Assembly (NCBI GenBank): GCA_029449245.1
Contig: JANATF010000003.1
Coordinates: forward strand, 2,356,001 to 2,420,000
Reading direction: 5' to 3'
From: Mortierella alpina
Taxonomy: Eukaryota; Mortierellomycota; Mortierellomycetes; Mortierellales; Mortierellaceae
Length of the DNA stretch: 64,000 nucleotides
Shown here: positions 10,568 through 23,560 of the stretch, one piece after another
Layout of the letters: each line of letters begins with the position of its first letter
How positions within the stretch are numbered: the first letter of the stretch is position 1
The notes under the pieces: model-generated
Database searches by the model: none
What the model saw: the letters and a program-made list of their open reading frames with translations, nothing else
What the model was told of the DNA's origin: nothing
Position numbers and translations under genes: made by a program

Positions 10568-13500
10568 ATGGCTTCAGCAACCTCACGGCTCGGCCCAGGC
10601 GGTGTGGGAGGGTTAGCATCGTCTTTACGGTCAGCCGCTTCAAGCAACCATAGCACCGCAGGCGGAGCAGGGACCAACAATGGCCATACATACTATAGCA
10701 ACAATAGCAGCAACACTAATCTTAATCAAAGCGGAAGCAATGGATCGCTGCGGGGTCAGTACCAGCGCGATATGGATGCGACCGTACCCGACTCGGATGA
10801 CAGCACCGAGGAGGATGAAGAGTACCACTCTTATATCCAGGAGCAAGAACAGCAACATCGTCTAGGACTCACAAGGCAGCCGCAGGACCCAAAAAATGGC
10901 GGCAGTGCTATGAACGCAAGGCAGATGTTGCATGAGGACGAGAGCCATGGTCACGACATGGAAATCGAGGGCGAACACGGTCACCAGGGCTACTACTCTG
11001 AGCAAGACCAAGGACACGCCCAGCAACATGACATGGACCTGGATGCCAGCACAGATGGCCAGCTCCTTCATGCCCGTCAGAACGAGATCCTCGAAGACGA
11101 CGAGGACGAGTTTGACGAGGATGACGAGGACGATATGGACGAAGACGATAACTCGGAAACGCTCTCGCTGACCGAGGACGATATCGATTTCAACCTCGTT
11201 TATGCATTCCACACGTTTGTCGCTACCCAGGAAGGACAGGCTTCTGTGGTCCGGAATGACTCTCTCATGCTACTCGAGGACACCAACGTCTACTGGTGGC
11301 TAGTTCGTGTGCTAAAGACTGGCGTCATTGGTTATATCCCTGCCGAGAATATCGAGGTATGCAAGTATGAAGAGGTTGTCAAAGGGCAGCACTGAGACCT
11401 GTTGGATTAGACACTAATACGCCGACTTTTTTTTTACTCTCTCATGATCTTATAGACCCCATTTGAGCGTCTCGCACGGTTGAACAAGTACCGCAATGTA
11501 GGCCTGTCGGCCCCTTCCCCAGAATGGGGCACGTTTGACGATCCCATCCAGCCTCTGGACCCAGCCACGCTCGCAGAACGAGCCCAGAATCGTCGATCCG
11601 TCATCTTCACTGCCCAGAATGAATACTTTGGGGCTAGCGACAACGACTGGGACGATGACGACGAGGAGGGCGAAGACGATGACGAGATGGGAGAGTATTA
11701 CGAGGAAGGCGAAGAGGGTGAGGAGGACGAAGAGGCATCTGACCAAGACAGCGAAGAAGGACGGTCTGGCGGAAAGTCAGCACTTCAATTGGAGGCTGAA
11801 CGAGTCCAGCAAGAGATCCTAGACGAGCAGCGACAACAGCAGCGGTCTGCCCGGAAAAATGATTACGGCAATGAGGACTCGGACCTCGACGGTGATGGCG
11901 AGGACGGCGACCAAGAAACCAGGACAAACCAGTACCGCAGAAACCTCCTAGACGACGATGACCTTGTCTTCAGCGACGAGCCCCGCAAAATCTCGTTGAC
12001 ACCATCCATTGCACAAGACGATGTCAGCATAGGCAGGATGCAAGCACCCCCCGGCAAGGCCAAGAAGCTTCGTTTGACAGAGGACGACCTCGTTAATAAC
12101 AACCACACTCGATCTACGGGACCTGCTGCCTCGCGGGGAATGGACGCGTCTGTCACTCAACAACAGAATCAGCAACAAGTAACGAATACGGCCGAGTCTG
12201 AGGAAGAAGTGCGACTGCAGCACCAGAAGCGAATGCAGGAGCGCACCGAGGCAAAGTTGGCGGCCCTTCTAGGGGACCAGGAGGCAAAGACAGCAGGAGC
12301 CGGAGGGCGGAGACTGTCCAAGGAGGACGGCGAATCTAGTAATCCCTCGGAAGCTGTAAAAAAGCCTGGCAAGTTCAAGAGTCTTTTCGGCGTCGGCAAG
12401 GGCTCCAAGGAGAAGGAGAAGGAGCGCAAAGAAAAGGAAAGACTCGAGAGAGAACGACTCAAAAACACAATGGCCAAGGCGTCCGCAGGCGGCACCACCG
12501 TTAACTCTAGTAGCAACGATGGCGCCTTTAGAGCTCGATCAAACTCAAATGGATCTCTGGGATCTGTGGGCACGGGCGCGAGCTCGAACACGCTTCAGTC
12601 ACCGACATCCGAGAGTAGCGACTCGCTTCAGCAGGAAATCATCACTCTGCGCGTCTACCCAGGCAACGTCGACTTTGGTGCGTCCATGTACAAGACGGTG
12701 GTGGTCAATGCATCAACCATGGCTTCAGAGGTTGCGAACCAGGCGGTGGTCAAGTTTAGATTGGCGCCCGATGGTGTCGCCTCCTCAACCGATTTCTTTT
12801 TGACGGTGCGAGGTGTAGACGGAGGTAAGAAAGAAGAAAGCGCTATGTGGCTCTATGGTCAGGATGAACGCTGTGGTGTTCTGGCGCATGAAGAACTACA
12901 ACATGAACGTATCGATGACCATTAGATCTAACCCACCTACGCTATTTCTCTCTTTTCCGCTCAATGCTGCTGTTGCTGTCTTTGTTTGAACATTGGCGCC
13001 TCCCCCTTCTTTAGACGAGACTGTGCTGTTGCCAACGGATAAACCCATGGCTATCTACCAGTCTCTCACGGCACATTTGACTACACCTTTGCCGCCCAAC
13101 CACCGTTTGTCCATCTCCTCGGTCTCTTCGATGCTCTCCGTCAACTCGACTAGCTCGTACAACTCCAACCCTCCTTCAACCCCCACTAGTCCCGGCTCTG
13201 TACGACGCATTGGCTCAGGAAAGACGGACCCACACCAGCGATCGATTCGATTCTTGCTTAACAAAAAGATTCGTCGTGCAGGGTCAATGTCTTCCATTCC
13301 TGGCACGCCCACGACCCCAACAACACCCACGACCCCTCTACACGACGATTCCTTCTGGGTAAAAGTGATCTGTCAAGGTCAGGACTTACCGCAGACGATG
13401 GTCTTGGTTGACGGAATGGGAGCTGCATTGGAAAAGGAAGATCCGCGAGCACAGGGCCAGATCACGGCTCCTAAGGTCGAACATTGGATCTCTATGCAAT

Positions 13501-16436
13501 CAACCTCAAATGCCGGCGACGTGATCTTTAAAGCCCTGGAGAAGATTGGCATCCGGGCTGGCGTGGTCGATGGAGTTCCTGAGCACGTCCTTTCTGCGAA
13601 ACGCGACTCGATCCAAAGTGCTATTGTCATTGAGTACCAGCTTGGCCTGCGGCTCAATGGCCAAACGTCGCGGAGAGCCAAGCAAGGAGACGAATTGCCC
13701 TTGCCGCCACAAACGGCTCTTGTCCGCTGCTTCGAGGAACACCAGCTGACGCCAGTTCGGCGCTCGCCCAAGGCTGATATTGCCTCGATGCCTCTCACGC
13801 CCGATCATGTGTTCTATCTTCGAAAGTCGGCCAAGAGTTTGCAGGCCGAGATCAAGTTCGAGCAGGAACAGGAGCAGCGACTACAGCAGGAGCAACAGCG
13901 GCAGGCTGCAGCCAGGAGGGTGCCTTCGCCACTACAGGCACAAGCTCTTCATTCCGCTGCCGCTACTTCCCCCAGAAGTCCGATTCAGGCCACCAGTCCC
14001 ACGAGCTTGAGCAGCCCGCGATCGTTGAGGTCGCTTCGCAGTCTTGACGATGTTCGCAACGCTGAGGGTGGCATAAGTAATAATGGACCCTTATCTCCAG
14101 GACTGAATCAAAACCGGGGAGGCCGCAGTGGGAGTGGGGCTAATTCCCCAGCACATGGTGATGGTAGCATTCGAATCCCTCGCAGGACGGACTCGGCGCT
14201 TATGGGACCAACCAGCCCAACCCGGCTCAGCTCGCATGACAGCAACAATAGTATCCACATCTCGTCAGGCCGGCCTAGCCCCACACTCTCAGCTCATGCG
14301 CAGCATCAGCAAGCTAATTCGGGGTCGAGAGCCCCGACGCCGGACCAAGTGGGAAGGAACCGTTCTCCAAGCCTCAGCCAGGGCCAGGGATCTTTGCGGC
14401 CAGGACAAGCGCCTTCGCCAAGTGGTGGTGAGCACGAGTCCTCGAGGTCGTCGACACCTGATCGGCCAGCGCGGTCAGAGCGACCAGAGCGTCAAAGGGC
14501 TATCTCTCCCTCCATGACACACGGGCCTTCACCATTGTCGCTGTCGGCAGTTATGCAGCAGGAGAACAGAGCTGCACATGTCCAGAACTTGGAATCCGAG
14601 GACGGCGACTCGAAGATTGCGCCGCTGAACATCAAGAAGAATGCGGCGCAGGGCATGGATATCATCATGAACAAGGGTGTCATCCGGTCTTCGCGCCTGA
14701 TGCACTCGAAGCAATACCGCTACTCGTTTATCCCGCTCGAAGGAGGCGAGGAGGTGGATATCTCGGAGATCATTGAGGACATTCTGAGTGAGGAAAGCGA
14801 TGACCAGGAGGGCGTTCAGGAGGACGAGGATGAGGAACTGCAGCATCTGGATGTGGGTGATGATAACAACACCGCCGCTAGTAAAGGAGGTGCGGCTTCC
14901 CGGAGTCTTTCCAATGGCAGTCGCAGCGGGTCATCGTCGGATCGGGATCGTCTGCAACAGATCACAAAGTCTGCGAGAGGCAGTGTCACCCTCATGAAGT
15001 TGGAAAAGTCGCTCGCCGGCGGCGAGTCGTCTACACCCAGCTTTAGGAGCCAGGAGCATCAGCAGCATTCGAGAACCGGCTCGCCGTTGCCATTGCAGCA
15101 GGCAAAGCAAGCCAATGGATCAGGGCAACCTCAAAACAGGGCTTTGGCCTCACCTTTGTCGCTGTCCTCGCCATCGTCGTCCCGTAACACCAAGCGGGAC
15201 AGCGATGTGGAGATCCAAGTGGCATCGGTTGCGTCCATCACTACACGGTCTGCGTCTCCAATGCTGACAGAACAGCCACGAGCGTATGCACACAACGTGA
15301 CGGATGCTGGTCCGGGTTCACCTCGGTCACTGCGCTCAGCATCGCCCTACGGAATGATGGCCAAACCCACGTTATATTCCAGCACCAGCTCCAACAGGAA
15401 TAATGTATCGTCGCCCTTGAAAGAGAGCTCTGCAGACCAATCTCCATCCAACACTGCGACGGGTCTGGCGCAGGATACACCCTCGACGCGATCATTCTCT
15501 CCCATCCCACGCCGTCTGCAGACACCTTCACCTGCACCCAAGAACAGCGCTGGGCCATCCTCCAACACAACCTCTCCCAGGATGCGCCCCTCCTCACCAT
15601 CGAATGGAGCAGCGGATGGCGATCCATCTAGTCCTGTGAGCATCCGATCCAACTCGGGAGCGTCCATCCATTCGATGACTTCGGCTCGCAACCGGTCTGC
15701 GAGCGCCAGCAGCAGTAATAACGGCACAGTGAGCAAGGAATGGCTTCTGTCGTCGGACTACAATGCGGGTATGCAGGACCTTTTGACGCTCGTGCGAGCG
15801 GGCAGGTCTAGTTCTGTGAGTTCACCGACGAATTCATCGATGCTCTTGCGTGGTGTGAATGGGTTGGGAGGACCGTTGATTTACGGGAAGGACGGCAAGA
15901 TTGTGGCGCTGCCGTCGACGATCAAGGCGTCGATCTTGAGCCGGAGCCGATCGCCGTCGTTGTCGCAGCTGCAGCAAGGAGCAATGGATACCCTAGGAGG
16001 AGGAGATGAAATTAATGACCACGACAACACTTTTAATGATCACAAGACGACGAGTATGAAGGACTATGGCCACCAGCGCCATCAGTATGACAAGAACGAC
16101 AAGAGCAAGAGTGCGGAGGAGACGCGGATGATGCTGTTTATGCTGAATGAGCTGACGCTGAAGGACGTGCAGCAGGATTGCCACCCGGATGTGTATGATT
16201 GCTGGAAGGACGTGGACGCGGACTTGGATCGGGTCGAAAGGGTAAGAGCTGTCTTCTGTACTTTTCGCTTTCCCATTGTGTCGCTCTTTTGTTGTTTGAT
16301 GTCCTTTTGTGTTGTCCATCATGTCTAATTGCAAAACTTGCTATTTCTCTATCTCTCTCTCGTCATTGCTCTTGTTCTCACAATGATCTAGGAACTAGAT
16401 GATTTGCTGGTCACCGTCAAGGCCTCAGTATTTTAA
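10568..16436 (+). CDS. SH3 and Ras-association-like domain scaffold (cell-polarity type)
   Basis: Exons 10568-11356, 11456-12824, 13015-16241 and 16392-16436 join to 1,809 aa. After an acidic, Asn/Ser-rich start comes an SH3 domain at about 205-266 (VYAFHTFVA, WWLVRVLKTGVIGYIPAENIE), followed directly by the conserved tail TPFERLARLNKYRN. This tail resembles the SH3 region of fungal Bud14/Tea4 polarity proteins. A ubiquitin-fold, Ras-association-like segment spans about 655-745 and is split by intron 2 (ITLRVYPGNVDFG, then VLLPTDKPMAIYQSLTAHL). A second folded block at about 828-925 (FWVKVICQGQDLPQTMV) may be another RA-like or PH-like unit. A conserved-looking patch near 1266-1315 (RLMHSKQYRYSFIPLEGG) sits in an otherwise disordered Ser/Pro-rich tail. 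The likely role is a cortical scaffold linking Ras-type GTPases, formins or phosphatase to growth sites. Domain calls beyond SH3 are inference. The 45-nt last exon is supported by phase. Confidence 0.82.
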
Positions 16437-17985
16437 AACAACGGCACCACACACAGCATTGAAATTAATGAACAAAAAAAGTTGGATCCTCTCATTTCGC
16501 TTCCTCTCCCCCGTGGCTGACTAAATGTCTATGCAACCCAGACTCATACTGCGGGAAGAGAGAACATGTTCATTTTCATTGACTTTGGCGTGTCGCTTCA
16601 TGATAGTAAACAGCTTATCAGGGAGATGCATACAGTACATGCAAGACGATAATCAACAAACTGCGCATGTTTTTTTTATTCTCTGGACGGATGTCAGGGG
16701 CAACCTTAATTTTTGGGCGCAAGGACCCTTTGACCGGATATCTTTGACCTTTTGTCTCCATTGCTACACTGGATCCGATTGCCCCTCCCTTCAGAATCCA
16801 ATGCCCCGGGTAGGTTGCAAAGGCAGGAGGAGGATGAGAAGAACGAGTTCTGCAAACGAAAAAAAAGGATCGCGGGCGTGAACGCGGCATAGAACGATGG
16901 CCATGGAAGGTAGGTTCATTTTGTTATTATTTTTAGCAGGTTCTTTGTCAGCGTTCATACAATGCTTATTGTCTATGATTGACGAGGGCCTGTTCCTTGT
17001 AGACTAACTACTGTGCTGCACAGGGGCTGAGGAACCCTCTTTACGCCTCGATGCTGGTTTCCATGATCTATGTTTACAATCGATGGTGTACGTGTGTGTG
17101 CAGTACGCGTGCTTTTTAAAAGATACTGCAATCCAAAAAAAGAAAGAAAGAAAAAAAAGAATGGGCAGATGGCGCGTTCCCTGATAGAAGATATAGCCAT
17201 GCATAGAGTTTTTTTTTTTTATTACTCGGGGCTCTCAATATCAGGCCCCTCTGTCCCGTCGTTCCTGTCCCTCTTTGGTCGTCTGGCTTTGCTCACATAC
17301 AATTTTTCCGTCCATCCTTCGTGTCCTTGTGCATGGGTTGCACAAGGATATGCTTTTTGTTTGAGGGCATATAGATAAATAAATAATTTCACACAGTGTA
17401 GCGAGAGAGGAAGGGGTCCATGGGTCCATTAGGCGGCGGATGCCACCAAAAAAACACTTGTTTTTTTGTGTGTGAACGAACGAAAAAAAAGGGGGGAGGA
17501 GGGGGAAGGGGGGGAAGGGAAATTAACAAACACGCTTGCGACAGCAAGCCAAGAATGCTTGGCCAGAAGGTGGTTGCACCTCCTCGCCCCCAAGTTCATT
17601 CCGGGGTCTCCATTAGAACTGCACTTGCATTTCACTCGATGGTGAGTCGCTGTGGCCCCAAGAAGGGGTGAGCCTGTTCCCCCTCCCCCCCCCTTGTTCC
17701 CGAATGGAGTTGCGAGGAGCATTTGGAATATTGCCGTCATGGGAACTGGGGCGTGTGTGTGTGTGTTGCCAAGTGTGTTGCACGAGATGCAAAGCTTCGA
17801 CTTGAGCAACATGGACTGGGACACCGGAACGCAGCTTCGATCTCTTCCGCTGGCAGGGAGGGCGAGAGGGATGGACTGCGTGGGGGAACGTACAGCACGC
17901 ATTGCCAGGAACAAGGGGGCGAATGGACCGGGCAGCATTGGACGTCGACTAAGAGTAGAGTGTGCATGCACCTTGCAGCACGCAA

Positions 17986-18012
17986 GTGTGTGCGTGTGCG
18001 TGTGCGTGTGCG
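17986..18012. repeat. (GTGTGC)n microsatellite
   Basis: About four and a half units of alternating purine-pyrimidine sequence, a type able to adopt Z-DNA. It lies some 330 bp upstream of the ABC transporter start. Confidence 0.7.
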
Positions 18013-18225
18013 CAGCGAGTAAGTGCGATGTGATTGGCCAGCGTGCTTAGGGCGAGAAACAAATAAATAGGCACCGCCAGTTTTCCGTTCCTCTCTCTGT
18101 CTCCTTCCGCTCCTCTGCTCCATCTCCTCTGCCGCGCTGCATTCCCTTTCGCCATCCCCATCCGCGTAGGTGCACTGCCCGCAGAACGCTCTTCTTCCCC
18201 TCTCTCCGTCCTCTCCTCTCCTCTG

Positions 18226-18231
18226 TATATA
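18226..18231 (+). promoter_or_regulatory. TATA-like element of ABC transporter
   Basis: TATATA sits 112 bp before the inferred ATG at 18338, directly after a CT-rich stretch. Spacing is reasonable for a core promoter; no transcript start is known. Confidence 0.4.
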
Positions 18232-18337
18232 GTTTACCGTCCTTGACACCCCTGACACACGCACGCGCGCGCATAGATACCCAGCAGACAAACAGACTCG
18301 CAACGCCACTAAACACAGACATCTTGCGCTAGGAACC

Positions 18338-21300
18338 ATGGGATCCACACCCGAGTAAGTGCCAACAATCCACCACCCGCCCATGCTGCTCGCAGAACCG
18401 CATGTATGAACGTTGTCTAACCCCCCTTCCTGCTGCCCCCTAGTCTTGTGCAGGCTGCCGTGCCGCTAGCCTACTCTATTGGCTCAGCCCTGGGGCTCTT
18501 CTACCTCGCAAGAAAGCCCGTGCATCTCGACCAATATAAGCCCCTGAAGGACGACGACGATGTGCCCGAGCCATCTCGCCACCAGGAACCGGCCTCCGTC
18601 TCCGCCTCTGCTCTCGAGCCAACATCAGTCGACAACCTCCAGTCGCAGTACCAAGCCCAACGCAACTCAGGCATGAGCATCAACCTCGCCCGTTTGGGCC
18701 TAACCTTCCTCCAGCTGGGTCTCTCCTTGTCCGCAATGATTCTGGCGCACAAAAGTGCAGATGAGGATCAGACTGGTCGGCGGTCGAGGTTGGACGAGAC
18801 CGCTCAGGTCCTGACCTGGCTGTACGCTTTGGCTCTCACGTTTGTGCATGTCGTGCAACCGTCAGTCTCCTCCCAGTTCTGGATCCGACCCCAGTTGGAT
18901 ATCCTTTACGGCCTGCAGTTTGTCCTGTCTTCGATACACCTCTACCGCACCAACATCGTTGTCTTGCCGATCGCAGAGTGGCCGTTCTGGCTAAAGTTGG
19001 ATGACTTGGTTTGGCTGCTCAATCTGGCCTTGATCTGGATCTCTTTGGTCTCCCGTCCCTACACTCCCGCGACCTCTACCAACAACCTGAACGATGGAAA
19101 GGTCGCCCGACTGAATTCGACCGAGTATTCCTCCTCCCTCTTCTCACAGCTGACCTTTGCGTGGGTCAACCCATTGGTGTACCTCGGATATAAGCGACCG
19201 CTGCAGGACGTTGATCTGCCCAATCTCGAGAACTCGGACTACGCGTACTTCTCTCTCCGACACTTCCGCACTTTTGCGTAAGTAATCCAAGATCGACTTG
19301 TGTTTACAAGTGCTCTCTAAAGTGATATCCTATATCTCACACTCACTCTTTACATTTTTCGTCTTTTGTAGTGGCAGCACTTTTACTCGGAGACTGCTGA
19401 AGTCCCTCCGGTGGGAGCTCTTTGTCCAGTTCATGTGGGCGCTTCCTTACTGCATTCTGGTGAACGCTTCGCCCTACTGTCTGAACAAGATCGTCCAGTA
19501 CATCGAGTGCAAAGACTGTGGCCCACCAACCGCGTCCAACTACATGTGGGTCTTTGGTCTCCTCGGCGCTTCTATTTTCGGGTCCCTGACTCAACAAGCT
19601 GCATTGCACAAGGGCCGTCGCATCTATGTCCACACCGCCTCCATCTGTAATGCCGAGGTCTTTGCAAAGTCGCTTCGAAGAAAAGACATGGCCTCACCCG
19701 CAGATAAGACTGATGAGGATGGCGAAGTGGTCGAGAACAAGAAGGATGGCAGCATGAACATATCCAGTAAGTTCTCTCGGAGGATGGAAAATGACTCCCA
19801 AGAAAGAAAAAAAAAGTACAGATATTGACAAGACTGCATCCTCTTTGCTTCCTTAGACTTGGTCGCCGTCGATATCAAGAAGCTAGAGCAGCCCTTCAGC
19901 TATGTCTACCTGCTGTACGGGTTCCCCATCCAGTTTGTCATTGCAGGATTCCAGCTCTACAACCTTCTTGGGTATGCCTCATTGGTGGGTATTGGATTCA
20001 TGTTCGCCTCGTACCCGATCCCCGCCAGACTTTACACCATGATCATGAAGCTGTTCAAGGACATCATGAACACCAAAGACGAGCGCATGGATGCCCTTAA
20101 CGAGATGCTCTCGGCCATCCGCATCGTCAAGTTTTTTGGATGGGAGTCCAAGTTTGAGGAAAAGATCACGATCGCGCGCGAGAAGGAACTTAAGCGCACC
20201 AAGGAGTCCTTCACGCAGATCATCCTCGCGGATGTTGTGTGGATGGTCATGCCTCTTCTCAACATTGTCGTCATCCTCATGTCCTACACCAAACTCTTTG
20301 GCCACGAGATCACAGCATCCAAGATGTTCACGACCCTGGCATTGTTCAACATCATGCGGTCTGCGCTCAACCAGCTGCCATGGCAAATCAAGTCCACTAT
20401 GCAAGCCGTGGTCAGCTTAAACCGTATCAACAGGTACTTGGATGAGGAAGAGCTGGTCAAGGACACAACTGTGACGAAGATCGACGGCAAGGCCAGTGTC
20501 CACTCGCGTTCGCAGCCCGTGATCGGATTCGTTAATGCCTCATTTATCTGGCCCAACAAGGAGCAGGAACAGGCTGCTGCAAAGGAGGAAAAGAAGCAAT
20601 CATGGATCCAGAAGGTCAAGGGCAAGTTCTCAAAGAGCCCAGCTCCTGTTGTTGAACAGCCCGTGGTTGAGGCAGAAGCTGTCCAGGAGCGCTTCCAGCT
20701 CAAGAACATCAATGCGGACTTTCCTGTCGGCCAGCTTTCGCTCATCGTTGGACCCACTGGATGTGGAAAATCTGCCCTGCTGCTCGCTCTCCTGGGCGAG
20801 CTCGAGAAACAAGAAGGAAACATGTACCTGCCCCGCCTCGACTATGGCGAGAACAAGGGACGCGCTCAAGGGTCTGGCATTGCCTATGTCTCTCAGACCG
20901 CTTGGCTCCAGAATACCAGCATCCGCGACAACATTTTGTTTGGCAAGGAGTTTGACCAGGACCGATATGATGCTGTTGTGGAAGGCTGCGCCCTGGTTAC
21001 AGATTTTGAGATCCTCGAGAGCGGTGACAAGACTGAGATTGGCGAACAAGGCATCACACTCTCTGGAGGACAGAAGCAGCGCGTGTCTTTGGCCCGCGCC
21101 ATCTACTCAGATGCCCATGTTCTTTTGCTGGACGACTGCCTCTCTGCTGTCGATACCCACACTGGCAAGCACCTCTTCCAGACCTTGACCGGTCCACTCT
21201 TGGAGGGCCGCACGGTTATCATGGCCACGCATCAGGTCCAGTTGACGCTCAATGCCTCCAGCTTTGTCCTTGTCCTGAACAAGGGTGAGATTCTTGGCGC

Positions 21301-23560
21301 CGGTACCCCTGAGGATGTCATTCGTAACGAGTGGGTCGACAATGTCACGCTCGCCACTCCCCCGTCGGACGATAGCAGTGAGGTCAGCACGCTGAACGAT
21401 GAGGACAAGCCAAAGAAGGGCAAGAAGAAGGAGCAGGAGAAGAAGGGCGTCAAGCTGACAGAGGATGAGAAGAAGGTCGAAGGTGCCGTCGCGTGGCATG
21501 TATACAAGACCTATCTGGTGGCTTCCGGTGGTTGGATCTTTTGGACTGTCCTCGTGTTCATCTTTCTCCTTCGTGAGTTTGTGGATGTGGCACAGAACGC
21601 ATGGTTGGCTATCTGGGCCAACAGGATGGCCGAGGCCACCGGTTCGTTTGTTCTCAGGACATTCCAAACCATCACACCCGAACCCATCGCACTCTCGCTC
21701 TACTCTGCCTTTGCCCCTTCGGACGACAGCGAGTACAGTTCCTTCACGATGGCAGCTTTTGGCGCGGGCACACCCGAGACTATGAATGTGGACTACTACT
21801 TGGGAATTTATGTTATTTTGAGTGCACTCACCATGGTCCTGGTGACTGGAACGAACTACTATGTTATCCAGGGAGGTCTTGCCGCTTCGCGTGTGCTCCA
21901 CGAGCGTCTGCTGCGCAAGATTGTTCGTGCCAAGGTCCGCTTCTTTGACACCACGCCCATCGGACGTATCATCAACCGCTTCAGTTCCGACATCTCGACC
22001 ATCGATGATGAAGTCAGCAACGGACTGCAGGGCCTCTTCCAGTGCATTGTCACCATTATCGGAATTGTTGTCATCATCTCTGCCAGCATGCCAATGTTCT
22101 TGATCGCAGGTGTCTTTATTGTCGCGGTCTATGGAGTGATCGGTGCCTTTTACGTGCCCATCTCCCGCGATCTCAAGCGTTTGAACTCTAACTCCAAGTC
22201 GCCGATCCTGAACCATTTTAACGAGACGTTGACGGGTCTTGCCACCATCCGTGCCTATGGGTTTGAGAGAAGCTTCGTCTCCAAAAACCTTATCAATCTC
22301 GATGACAACAACCGTACATTCTTCCTGCTCTGGTCCACCAACCGCTGGTTGCACTGGCGCGTCGATATTGCCGGAGCCATGGTGGCATTCACTACAGGAA
22401 TGCTGGTGCTCCAGAACTGGGGCAAGATTGCACCTGGTTGGGCAGCTCTCAGTCTGACGTACTCATTGATGTTCACTGGCACGATTGTGTGGGTGATCCG
22501 CATCTATGCGCAGAACGAGATGAACCTCAACTCGGTCGAGCGTGTTGTCGAGTACATGGACTTGGAGGAGGAACCACCTGCCATCATTGAAACGTCTCGT
22601 CCCCCAGCCTCGTGGCCCCATGCAGGAGAAATTGTGGTCGACCACTTGACGATGCGTTACTCGCCCGATACGCCCGATGTCATCAAGGACGTGTCGTTCA
22701 CGATCAAAGCTGGTGAGAAGGTGGGCGTGGTCGGTCGCACTGGGTCTGGAAAGTCGACTTTGGCGATCAGTCTGTTCCGCTTTATGGATCCTACCAAAGG
22801 CACGATTTGCATTGATGGTATCGACATTTGCAAGATTGGACTTTCGGACTTGAGATCAAACCTGACGATTATTCCCCAGGACCCGATCCTGTTTAAGGGC
22901 ACGCTCCGATCCAATCTGGATCCCTTTGGAGAGCGCGAGGACCGAGAGTTGTGGGAGGCCCTGCGACGCAGCCATCTGATTCCCGAGTCCAAGGCTTCCT
23001 CTGTTGACGGTAGCAAGCGTAATAGCGTTGAGATCTCTGCTGCTAGTCCCTCAAGTAGCAAGGACGCGGCCGTTGCCTCTGGTGAGGACAAAGGCCAGGA
23101 CAAAAACAAGGACAAGGACACCAAGGCTGGCGAAAGCGAGATTGTAGACCCCTCCAAGATCACGCTCGACACTCCTGTCAAGGAGAACGGATCCAACTTT
23201 TCGCAGGGCCAGCGACAACTGATTGCGCTGGCGCGTGCTCTTGTGCGACAGTCCAAGATTATTGTCATGGATGAGGCGACGGCCAGCGTTGACTTTGAGA
23301 CGGATCTCAAGATCCAGACGACGATCCGTGAAGAGATGGCCTCGGCGACGATCATTACGATTGCGCACCGGATCAGGACGATTGCCGACTTTGACCGTGT
23401 GCTGGTGATGAACGCGGGAGAGGTGGCCGAGTTTGACAAGCCGTACACGCTGATGCGCCAGGACGGCCTGTTCCGGTCGATGTGCGAGCGATCATCGGAA
23501 TTTGATGCACTGCTGGCTATTGCGGAAGCGAAGGAGCGTCGGGATATCGGCGCCGTGTAG
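18338..23560 (+). CDS. ABCC (MRP)-family multidrug / vacuolar conjugate transporter
   Basis: Exons 18338-18354, 18444-19277, 19372-19766 and 19857-23560 give 1,649 aa. The first exon encodes only MGSTP and part of an Asp codon; the phase fits the acceptor at 18443. Order of parts: an N-terminal membrane region (TMD0-like), TMD1, NBD1 with Walker A GPTGCGKS at about 714, signature LSGGQKQR and Walker B LLLDDCLSAVD, then TMD2 and NBD2 with GRTGSGKS at about 1375, signature NFSQGQRQ and Walker B IVMDEATASVD, then an IAHR H-loop. NBD1 has Asp where NBD2 has the catalytic Glu, the normal ABCC asymmetry. NBD2 carries a Lys/Asp-rich insert (about 1460-1510), as in yeast Ybt1/Bpt1-type vacuolar transporters. 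A basic insert of about 40 residues precedes NBD1. Likely substrates are glutathione or bile-acid-like conjugates, exported or moved into the vacuole. The substrate is not readable from sequence. Confidence 0.93.

Larger units (their letters stand above)
16437..18337. other. intergenic with microsatellites; ABC-transporter promoter
   Basis: 1.9 kb without a recognisable gene. It includes an A/G-rich run (about 17480-17520), a GTGTGC repeat (about 17986-18012) and a CT-rich leader from about 18085 that contains the TATATA at 18226. Confidence 0.45.

Noticed and set aside
21107-22354. 415-codon minus-strand ORF inside the ABC transporter
   Set aside because: Codon-bias shadow of the sense frame, which carries clear ABC motifs.
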